DNA of 58,226 nt. Origin: Klebsiella pneumoniae (GTDB lineage: Bacteria > Myxococcota_A > UBA9042). Of the stretch, positions 1 to 10,300 are shown in pieces. The first letter of the stretch is position 1. The number at the start of each line of letters is the position of its first letter. The stretch spans positions 1-58,226 of the forward strand of contig CAMDBH010000014.1 in the NCBI GenBank assembly GCA_945889325.1. The letters are read 5' to 3'. Below the pieces are notes generated by a model that did not search any database, had not been told where the DNA came from, and saw only the letters and a program-made list of their open reading frames with translations. Made by a program: the position numbers and the translations under genes.

Positions 1-263
1 TGCTCAGAAATACTTTGAAACTTCAGCACATCCGTCGGTCTCTGTCATGGTCGAGCTCCGCACGTCATGCGCCCGCGGCCCTTGAGTTGATCTGAATGGA
101 AATTAACTGTCAGCTTGTCATGGCGTTGGCGTTCTTGCGATCGCCCTGCGTTGCGGTCTAGCCGCGATTGCAGTTGCAGCAAATTGCGCGCAAAATTGCG
201 CCGCGCGCATTGCACTCGCCGACTCCCCCCGTCGCTTCTGGATTGCGCACTTGAGGGACCATC

Positions 264-734
264 ATGCCAATCGAGAGGCGGATTTACCCGGCCATTCATA
301 TGGCCTTTCAGACCTATGCAGGGCCAGTGGCGGGCATTGCCGACGCACTTTTGCCGCTGATTCAAGCCGTGCGCGCCATCGGTTTGGAGCCGCAGGGGCC
401 ACCGATCGCGCTGTTTCCCAGCGTCGAACAAGACCCGTCCGCGATTTTGGCGCGCCTATGTGTGCCGGTGGACAAGTCTTTTACGGGTACTCAACAATTG
501 CGCACGATCATGTTGGGCACAGTTGAAGTGGCCGTGGCCCGCCATTGTGGTGGGTATTTGGATATCGGCGAAGCTTATGAAATGCTTTCAAATTGGATCG
601 ACGACGAGGGACTGACCCGTGCAGAAGGCGTATCGGAAACTTTTGTGATCGGTCCCCAAGATGGCGTGGCGTCTGAACAATGGGTGACCGAAGTGGCAAT
701 CCGCCTCAAAGCGCCCAATCCGGAAGACGGTTGA
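264..734 (+). CDS. GyrI-like effector-binding domain protein
   Basis: A 156-residue single-domain protein. The sequence fits the GyrI-like / AraC effector-binding fold: an N-terminal strand 'HMAFQTYAGP', a central 'GPPIALF', and the hallmark segment 'VARHCGGYLDIGEAYEML' near residues 93-110, which in this family lines the small-molecule pocket. There is no helix-turn-helix, so it is not itself a DNA-binding regulator. Stand-alone members bind or hydrolyse small hydrophobic compounds or shield gyrase; which applies here cannot be told. A purine-rich GAGGGA 5 nt before the ATG supports the start. The 263 bases upstream hold no gene I can support. The cupin gene follows 59 bases downstream and may be co-transcribed. 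Confidence 0.72.
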   Translation: MPIERRIYPAIHMAFQTYAGPVAGIADALLPLIQAVRAIGLEPQGPPIALFPSVEQDPSAILARLCVPVDKSFTGTQQLRTIMLGTVEVAVARHCGGYLDIGEAYEMLSNWIDDEGLTRAEGVSETFVIGPQDGVASEQWVTEVAIRLKAPNPEDG

Positions 735-793
735 TGTCTGAAAATTGCGCGATCTCGCTAGTTTCATCTAGCCAAACCCAAATTTGAGAAAAC

Positions 794-1132
794 ATGAGAA
801 TTGAAACAAAACCATGGGGCCACGAAGAGATTTGGGCCGAAACGGCCCGCTACGCCGGCAAATTTTTGATCATTTCGCGCGGCGAAATGCTGTCGCGCCA
901 GTATCACGAGCGCAAAGAAGAAACGATTTTCGTGCTCAGCGGTACATTGCTGCTCGAAATCGGTCAACATCCGGATATTAAACAATATTACCTGTCTCCG
1001 GGGCAGTCTTGGCACATCTCGCCGGGCACAGTTCACCGTTTTTGTGCCACCGACGACGACGTGCGCTTGGCCGAGGTGAGTTCGCCCGAGTTGGACGACG
1101 TCGTGCGCTTGGAAGACAAATACGCGCGCTGA
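794..1132 (+). CDS. Small cupin protein (type II mannose-6-P isomerase-like)
   Basis: A 112-residue single cupin domain. It opens with 'KPWGHEEIWAET', typical of the cupin part of type II phosphomannose isomerases and related sugar-binding cupins. It then shows the two cupin motifs: 'HERKEETIFVLSG' (His and Glu metal ligands) around residues 38-50, and 'SPGQSWHISPGTVHRF' around residues 68-83 with the closing His. A metal-bound beta-barrel is therefore expected. No nucleotidyltransferase domain is present, so it is not the full bifunctional ManC/AlgA enzyme. Function could be sugar-phosphate isomerisation or simple ligand binding. The ATG is the first in frame and the protein is full length for a mini-cupin. 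Confidence 0.75.
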   Translation: MRIETKPWGHEEIWAETARYAGKFLIISRGEMLSRQYHERKEETIFVLSGTLLLEIGQHPDIKQYYLSPGQSWHISPGTVHRFCATDDDVRLAEVSSPELDDVVRLEDKYAR

Positions 1133-1163
1133 CAAGGTTTTTTTTTAGCCGCAGCAGCGCTGC

Positions 1164-1192
1164 TTGTCGCCCAACCCAACGCAGGCTAGACT
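1164..1192 (+). promoter_or_regulatory. Possible sigma-70 promoter for the giant TPR gene
   Basis: TTGTCG (1164-1169) and TAGACT (1187-1192) are separated by exactly 17 bases, each matching 4 of 6 consensus positions. It lies about 115 bases before the TPR start, in the only gap upstream of it. A run of T at about 1137-1146 lies just before. Inferred from sequence only. Confidence 0.35.
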
Positions 1193-1307
1193 GGGCCGTT
1201 GCGGCAACGTGCGGCGAAACTGTCGCGCAAAAACCGCATAGAATCGCAACGCAAGTGCAGTGGTGTAGGACTCTTTCCACACGACTTTTGGCAACGGAGC
1301 AGCCCTG

Positions 1308-4300
1308 ATGTCGCAGAGCCCCGGAACGTTTTGGAACACCGGAGCCGGTGCCGACAGCGGAATCGGCGGCGGCGATGCGGAAATCGCAAAAATTGTCGCG
1401 CAGTTACGTGATGACTTGACCGTCGAAGTGCGCACCGAAGTCGCCAACCGGCTGCTGCAGCTGTCGAGCGCCGAAGGGCACCCGCTCGTGCGCGCCGCGC
1501 TGCTGGAGCGGGCCGCGCGCTTGGTGGCCGATGCCGACCCGGGGCGGGCTTTGGTGCTGCTTCGCGAAGCATTTCGCCAATATCCGGCCTTGAGCAGTGG
1601 CCTGCGCTTGGTCGCCTTGGCCGACCAAGATCCGGCGTTTGCCCGTTTAAATCGCATCGGCCGCTTGGTCGACACGCTGGCGGAAATCGCTGAACCGAGC
1701 GAGAAATTTGATCTGTTTTTGCTGGCGGCACGCACCCACCTTGGGGTTGGACATGGCAGCGCTGCCCAAGCAGCGCTGCAGGGCGCCGCCGCGCTGCAGC
1801 CCGATCACGCCGATATCGCTGATTTGCTGGAAATTGCCGAGCAGCAGCGCGATTCGCGTCAGGAAATGCTGACGGCCCAGCGCATCGCGCTGGCGGAGGC
1901 CAGTGACGACGATCGCCCATTGATGCTGCTTGGTTACGCCGACCTGCTCATGACCGGCGAGGAGCCGTTGGGCGACGCGGCCGCCGTGCTGGCAGACGCC
2001 GTAGATTCCGGTGCGCCGCTGGCCGATATTGCGCCGATGTGGATCGAAGTCGCACGGGCCACAGGAAATCGACTTGAAATTACCAAGGCATTGGCGGTCG
2101 GCGTTCGCTCTGAAGACGCACCGCAGCGCCTGCAATGGGCCGATGAATTGGCCAATCTGCCCGCCATCGATCGCGAGGAACCCAACGCCGCGTTCGCGGC
2201 ACTAAGCGTATTATGCGCTGAATTGCCTGATGATTTGGCACTTAGGGCGCGGCTCGACATCGTCACGGTGCTGCGCGTCGGCGGCGATGCGGAATTGCCG
2301 CTTGAGCAAATTCGCATCCGGACGTTGCGCGATCGCGATCGCGTCGGCGAAGCCGTGGTTTCCCTTGCGTTGGCCCAACACGCACAGCGGGCCGGCGACA
2401 TGGACAAGGCCGAGCGGCATTTTCGCCGCGTGCGGACGCTGGCCCCGCAAAATGCAGAAGCACTAGATTTTTTTGAGAATTTCTATCGCGCCACCGGCGA
2501 CCACAAGCGACTAGCGGCCGCGCTGGCGCAACGTCTGCCCAGCAGCGAAGCGCGCGAGACCGTGCGCATCGCCTTTGAAATTGGTGGTTTATCGGACGGC
2601 CCTTTGGCATCGCCCGAACGCGCCGTCGAAGCCTACCAACGCGTGCTGAGCGTGCAGCCCGATCACGTAGAAGCCGCGGAAGCGCTTGATCGCGTTTTGC
2701 GATCGCTTGGCAACTGGCATGCGTTGCGCGAGTTGGTCGATCGCTCCGCTCGCTCGTGGTCGATGCGCGCGCGATTGGATGCAAGTGCACATGGCAACGC
2801 GATTGCGTGGCTCTCGCGGCTGGCGCAACTGCACGCGGCAGTTGGGCCCTTGCCCGATGAAGCCCTGTCGATCGCTGCCAACCAGCAGATTTTGGTGCTG
2901 GCACCGGCCGACGCCGACGCTTTGAAATCTCTAGGTGCAATCTGGACCGCCCAACAAGAATTCAAAGCGTTGGCGACTGTTTTGCAAAACGCCGCCAGTG
3001 CCGCCGCGACACCCGCTGCGCAAGCCAATTGGGCCGTTCAAGCTGCACAAATTTGGCGCGACCGCGTTGGCGATGCCGGTCGGGCTTCAGCGTGCCTGCA
3101 GTTGGCCCTGCAAGCCGATCCCAAGCGTCCAGGATTGGCTCAAGAATTACAGAGTGTTTGGCGGGTCAAAGGCGACCGAGCCCAATTGTTTGTCGCTCTA
3201 CTCGCAGAATTGCAGGGCCTGGCTGGCGGCAGTTTGGCGGTGGATGTATTGCAAGTCTCTGTTCCCACAGCCGATCATCTGAGAATCGCTGAACTGTTGG
3301 CTGAACTCCTGCCCATCACTTCCGAAGACGACAACGAATACACCGATTTGTTGAATTGGCAATTGGTGTTCGGCACCTCGCAACCTGCCACCGCGGAGCG
3401 CATCGCCGCCGCGGCCGAAGACGTTGCGGGCCAGCGCGCGGCGGCGGATTTGATCGCGGCGGTTGCCGATCGCGCCACAGACGTCCAGACCAAGGTCGCC
3501 TTGTTGGGCACCGTGGCGCAGGTGTGGGCCACACAGTTGACCGATTTGGCGCGCGCGGGCGAGTACGCCGCCGCGATCCTGCAACTGCAACCCGATTCCG
3601 TTTTGGCCCAGGCGCTGCGCGGACAGTCCGTTGCCGCTAGCGGCGATGTAGCAGCTCTGCGCGCGTTGTTTGACGCCACACCGGACGGCGACAAACGCTT
3701 TGCCGACGCGGCGATCCAAGCAGGCGGCAGTGCCGCCGGCGCTATTCGGGCCAAGTGGTTGCTGGCGGCTGGCGCCGCGTTGACCGCAGAAGTGGCCACG
3801 GCGAGTCACCAAGCACAGGTCTTGGCCGATGCGCTGCAGGCGGCCGAGGCTGGCGGCGATGCTGACCTGCAACGGCAGGCGGCGCAGGCGCTGCGGATCG
3901 CCGCACAAGGCGCAAAACTTGCTGGATTTGAACGGTTGGCCTTAGAAGCGCTGATTCGGGTCGAGCCAGCCGCGCAAACGCTCGTGTACCGGCAAAATTG
4001 GGTCGATCTGCTCGTCTCTACTGAACAATATGAGGAAGCCGCCTCGGGTGCGGCGGACCTGGCCGACGATCTGTTGAGCGAAAGTGGCAGCGAGCAAATG
4101 CTGACCGCCGCGGGATCTTTTGCCCACGCGGCGGATCGCGCGGGCCAAGGTGTCGCCATCGCCTATCGTTTGCAAGGCTGGGCAGAATTGCTGGCAGAAT
4201 CGCCATCTGGCGTTGACTGCGCCGTCGCACTTTTTTCGCGCGCCGTCGAGCAGTGGCTCAAACGCGGTGAAGACTTGGACGCAGCCCGAGCGACAGTCGA

Positions 4301-7300
4301 GCGGTCGCTGGTACTGGCGGGCCCTCGCCTAGAACTGCATATCTTGCGCGAGCGCGTATGCAACGAACTCAGTGATTGGCCTGGTGCACTCCAAGCGACG
4401 ATTGAGCAAGCAGATTTGCAGTCGGGCGAGGCCAAGGTCGACACATTGTTGCGCGCAGCGAGTTTGTGCGATCTTTCCGTCGGCGACATCGAAAGATGTC
4501 GGCAGTTATACCGACAAGTGCTCGATTCCCGGCCCGATTCGGCCGAAGCGTGGGCGGGCTGGCTGGCGGCGTTGCGCGACACCGGCGATTCACTGGAACT
4601 GGCCATCGCGCTGGATGAATTTCTGGCCGGGGCAGGTCACAGCCGCGATTCAATGGCACGAGCTGCGGCAGAACGCGTTGAACTTGCAGCTACTTCTGGC
4701 GAAACGTCCTTGCTACCGTTGCTGGCGCCAGTTCTGAACCATTTGGAGGCAGCCGATACGCTGCTCGACAGTGAGCGGGCGGTGCTGGCCATTGCGCTGG
4801 GCCAACTCGATGTGCAAGCCCAAGGATTGCCAGTGGCTGAAACGCTGCTGCCAATTTTGCGCAAACACAAGCAAGCTGCAGATGCGCTCAGATGTTTGGA
4901 AATTATTGCGGAAAATCAGCCTGCGGAATCGCCGCGCCGTCTTGAGCTGTTCACTGCGCTGGCCGATTTGACGGCGGTTAGTGAACCGACCCGTGCTTGG
5001 CAAGCCCTTCGGCAAGCGTTGGAAAATGCAGCAAATCGGCAAGATTTGTGGACCCGCTGGGTAGCGATCGCGCCAAGCGCCGGCGTAGCCGACGATACGG
5101 ACGATTTCCTGACAGCGATGCTAGCAGAGGATCCACCACTGGCCATCGATGAGGATACCCGCAAGCATCTCCGTGAGTTGCGCGCCGGACGCGCGGCGAC
5201 GACAGGCGACAAAGAAGCAGCGATAGCGGTAAACGCGCAGTGGCACGCCGACGAGCCCCAAGCGCAGGCTCCGTACTTCGCCCTCGAGGCCCTATACGAG
5301 GAAACCAAGCAATTCGACGAATTGGCGTTGCTGCTCGAAGATCGGATTGCCGCGCGTTTCTCAGACGACGATACCTTGGGCGCTTACTTTCGCTTGGCAC
5401 AGGTCCATCAAAATGAGCGCCTAGCAGCGGACGACGGCATCCAAGTCTTGGCGCGGGCGGTGCAAGCCTTCCCGAAACAAGAGCAAACTTGGCAAGCGTG
5501 GCTCGCGGCGCTGCGCGAACAGGGTCTGAGCGCTGCATTGGTGGATGCGCTCGATCTGCGCCTCGTGCATTTGCTGACCGACAGCGACGCGACGCAGGAA
5601 CGCCATGAAATTCGTTCTGAATTGGCGGATTTGCTCGATCAGCCCAAACAAGATCGCGCGCGCGGCCTGCAACTTTGGCTCGATGTGCTGGACCTTGATC
5701 CGGCCGACGATCGCGCAGCACCCCGGGCCGTGGACGCCTGGCTGACGCTTGCGCAAGATGCTGTGGACGCGACTTTGCAAGCGGCCGCCGATCGCTTGGA
5801 GCCCGTGCTCGATGTCCGCGGCGACCACAGCCAACTCGATGCCATTCTGAGTGTTCGCGCGCAGTTTGCCGATGGCGCTGCTAAGGCGGCCTTATTGCGG
5901 CGTCAAGTTCGCGTACGCGAAGCCGGCTTGCTCGATGCGCAGGCAGCGTTTGAAAGCGTTGCGCAAGGTCTGTTGATCGCGGGTGATGATGAGCAATTCC
6001 ATTCCGATTTGAAACGTTTGACCTCAGGCACAGGCGATAGTGCGCCGTCGCCTCTGCGCGTTGGCCATGCCCTGATGGAAGCCGCGCTACAAGCGCCAAA
6101 CGCTCAGTTGTGCCGCAAACTGCGTATTGAGGCTGCTGAATTTTTGGCCAAGGACGCCCAATGCGCTGAGTTGGAAGGCGAGTTGTATGCCACCATGCTG
6201 GCCGATGACCCCAGCGACAGCGTCGCGCTCGATGGCATGGAGCGGCTAAGTGTCAGCGCAGGCGACGATCGCAAGCGTTTGGCGGTGCTGGCGGCACGCG
6301 CCAACGTTGCGGGCAACCCGGCAGACCGACTAGAATTTTTGCGCGAGCGCGCCCGGCTAGCCGACCAAATCGGCGATGTCGCGATCGCGATCGCGGCGTG
6401 GCAACCGTTGCAATCTTGCGGTGACGCTGCAACGCAAAGTGAGGCCGCTGCCGCTTTGGTGACCATTTATGAACAAAACGGCGATTTCGCAGGCCTTGCG
6501 GCGTCACTTTTGGTGTTGCGCGACTGCATTGCCGACGCAGACGACGTCGATGGCCAACTTGCCCTTACGCTGCGGGCCGCTGACGCGTTGGCGCAGGACA
6601 AGCAACTATCTGCATCGGTTGACCTATTGCAAAAGGCAGCAGCCGAACACGCAGTTGACGTCGGCGTCCACGTTGCCCTGCTTGAACTTTTGCGCGCAAA
6701 CAGCGATGCAACCGCACTGAATGCGGAATACGAACGCGGCTTTAGCCGGGTGCATGCGGCTTCGCCCTCGGAGCAAAGGGATGCCGCGCTGCAATGGCTG
6801 CAATCAGCCGTCGCCAGCGGCGACAGTTTTGCTTGGCCGGCTCTGCAAGCTTGCGGACAATGTCTTGAATCGGAAGCTGTTTACGCCGCGGCGTTGAGCG
6901 GTGTGGCCATGTCGAGCGACGCCGAAATCGCTTTTGCGGCGGCCGCCTGTTGGATCGCGCTGTGCGAAAAAACGCAGCGTCTCGCCAGCGAGTTGGCGGC
7001 AAGGTTCGCGCGTCTGCAGCGTTTTGCTGCCCGTATGGATATCGGCGCCGAGCGCGCAGCGATCGCCTCACGGCTCAAAAGTGCCGCCATTCAGAATTCG
7101 ACTGAACCGGTCGACGCCGTTGCCGCATGGCGCAACCTGGCCGCCGCAGAACCAGGCAACGACGGGTATTGGCAAGAACTACAGGCGGCCTTCGGCGAAT
7201 CGCGCTTGGGTGAGATGCTGGAAGTGCTGTTCGCGGCAGCCGACGCCACGGCAGAGCTTGGTGTCAAGCACGATCTGATGGTTCGGGCGGCTGACGTTGC

Positions 7301-10300
7301 CGAGACGCTCAAGGATATCGACAGCGCCACGACTTACTTGCGCCTCGCGCTAGAGAGTCAGGCGTCGGATGCGGCGCAGATCAGACTGCAAAATCTCCTG
7401 CGCCAACTTGGGCGCTTTGACGAATTGGCCCTTGATCTGGAGACGCAAGCCCAACTGCAGCCCGATCGCGAAGTCGAACTGCTGGCGGACGCGGCGCAAG
7501 CTTGGCTGCAATCGGATGAAAGGCATCGCGGTTTGACGTTGCTGGAACAGTTGACTGCCAAACACCCGTCGCGCATCGAGTTGGCGGATTTGCGCCTGAC
7601 TGTGCTCAAAACCGACGGGGATGCGCGATTTGCGGAGGCGGTGCGCCAATGTGTTGCCGATGCGAGCTCCGCCAACGACAACGTTCGACTAACCAAATGG
7701 TTGCCGGACTTGGTGCGAATTTGCGCAGAATCCCATGATATTGCTGGTCTTTTTTCGGCATTGTGCCAGTTGCTCGATGGCGACGTGCCTCACGACGCCG
7801 GTGTTGCGCGCGACCTCGGCGATTGCATCGCGTTGGTGCACAGCGAATTGCACGAATTACCGCGGGCTTCAGCCAGACGGGCAGTCGCTTGGCGACTGGC
7901 CACGCTGCATCAGGCGGACGATGCGCAAGAGTGGACCGCCGCGCGCTTAACTGAACTCGATCTGCTGGATACAGTTGAGCAACGCGCCGATCTGTGGCGC
8001 GATCTCGGACGCCATGCCCGCGATCATTTGGCCGATTCGGCTTTGGCGATTGAGTGGTTGGCGCAGTCGCTCGGCCTAGATCCGGCCGACGCGGCGCTGC
8101 GCGCGGAATTGTGCCAGTTAGCGGCCAAGGGCGACCTCGCGCGCTCGGTGCTTGCCGAATTGTTGCCAGTTTTGGCCGGCGGTCTAACCCCTGAGATTTC
8201 TGCCGCAACTGGCGCAGCCGGCTTTGATGTCGGCATGGAATTCGACGTTGAACCTGAATTTGTCGCGCCATTTGCCCAAGCCGCGGCCGATGGCGAGCCG
8301 ATGCGCTTGGACGCAGCCCTTTGGCTGGAGTCCGATCTGCAAAATCGCGGCGATCTGGCCAATCTCGCTGCCCGCCTGCAAAAGCGCGCACCGCGCATGG
8401 TCGACAGCGAGGAGGCGAGCGCCATCGATGCGTGGTTACAACTTGCTGATATCGCGCAACATTCGCTCAACCAACCCCAGCGCGCGGCCGGAGCTCTGGA
8501 TCTGATTTTGCAGCATCAGCCGGCCCACGAGACGGCCCTGCGTCTGCGACTGCAACTGAGTCAAACACTTGGCGATCAGGCCAAAGTTGTGGCAAGCGCG
8601 ACCGCGCTGCTTGCCCTTGTGCCCAACGATGAGGTCGCCGCGCTCGCAACCGAATTAGCCAATGCTTATATGCAATTGGGCGACATGCTCGCCGCTCTCG
8701 CTGCGACGGTCGCCGCCAAAGAGGCGGCGCCCACCGACGTCGCCTTGCTGAGCATTCGCGCGGAAATACTGCAAGCGCTCAAACGCAACGCGGAAGCGCG
8801 AACGGAATTGACCCAATTGGCCGTCGCGTTGGGCGACACCGCCGGCGTTCGCGCCCGCCACCGCGCCGCTGAAATCGCGTTTGCGGACGGCGACTGGCAA
8901 GCCGCTGTGACACTGTATGCCCATATTTTTGCAGCGGATTCACAGGATGTCGCCGCATGGGAATCGCTGTATGCCGGCCGCCACAATCCGACATTTGTCG
9001 CGCTAGCCGCCCTGGAAGTTGGCCCAGTATTGCATGGGCAAAAGGCCTTTCAGCGTGCCGTTGATTTGCAACTGGCTGCGCTGGAACATTGGCCGGAAAG
9101 CGAAAAGATCCCAGCGACTTTGGCACTCGCGCGGACCTTGGCGCTAGACGTCGGCGATGCGCCGCGCGCCTTGTCCTTGGTTTTTGATCTTGCCCGCGTT
9201 AGCGCTGAACCACTAGAACTGCTTGCAAATGCAGCGGAATTGGCGCGCGAAGCCGGCGCGAGTTTGGACTACTTTGACGCAGTGTCGGACTTGGTTCGCG
9301 GCGAGGAATTGCCGGCGGAGGCCGTGGTTCCTGCCGTGGCCCTAGCTGCAGATTTAGCCCGTGATTCTGGTGATTTGCAGCGTGCGCTGGACCTATGGCA
9401 AATGGCGTGGACCCAAGATCCGGACAGCGCCGACGCGCGCGAAGCCGTGTTGTCGCTGCGCCGAGAGTCCGGTGATATCACTGGTCTTGCCCGAGATTTA
9501 GAGCAATCGCTGATGCTGGGCGGCGACAGCCTGCGCATTGCCGTGCGCTTGGAGTTGGCCGAACTCAAGCTCGGCGCGTTGGCCCGACCGCGCGAGGCCC
9601 TACGCCACGTCTTTGACGTGCTGGGCAAACAGCCAAACCACGCCCAAGCACTGGCGATGGCTGAACAATTGACCCGACTACCGGCAACTGCCGATCAGGC
9701 CTTGGGGCTGCTCGAACCGATTCACCGGGCTGCGCACAATTGGACGGGCTTGGTCGGCGTGTTAGCCCTGCGCTGCGAACGGGCGACGTCTGCCGGTCAG
9801 CGGGCTGAACTTTCCAAACAGATTGCGGAATTGCGGGCGCAACACCTAGGCGACACGGCGGCCGCTGTCTCGTCGTATATGGCAGCACTGCAAGGCGATG
9901 CCAAAGTTTCAACATTACAAGCGCTTGAGCGCATTGCCCAACCGCCCGGGCCCGATGGCAAGCTCGGCGAGAGCGCAACGCTGGCCAAGGCCTATGAACT
10001 TGTCTTGGCCAGCCAACTCAGTGTTGACGAGCGCTTCGCGGTGTTGATGCGCGCGGCACAACTCGATGTTGCCCTTGGGAATTCGGCTCAGGCCGAGCAG
10101 AGATTGCGCGCGCTTGTGGACATGCGGCCTCAAGAAAACGAGGCATTTGAAGCGCTGGAAACCTTGCTCGACGGTGCGGCGCGCTTCGAGGATCTGATTG
10201 CCTTGTGGCAACACCGGCTTGGCCGTTTGACCGATCCGGACCTGTTGCGCATGGGCCTCAACCGCGTGGGCGGGTTGGCGCGAGCGCTGGAAAAATCGAC

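Noticed and set aside
1186..1920. Long minus-strand open frames under the giant TPR gene, also 3198-3908, 7606-8391 and 10965-11615
   Set aside because: The plus frame is continuous over 3,535 codons with clear TPR periodicity. The antisense frames have skewed Arg/Pro/Ser composition and no ribosome sites, as expected for shadows of an Ala/Leu/Asp-rich gene.
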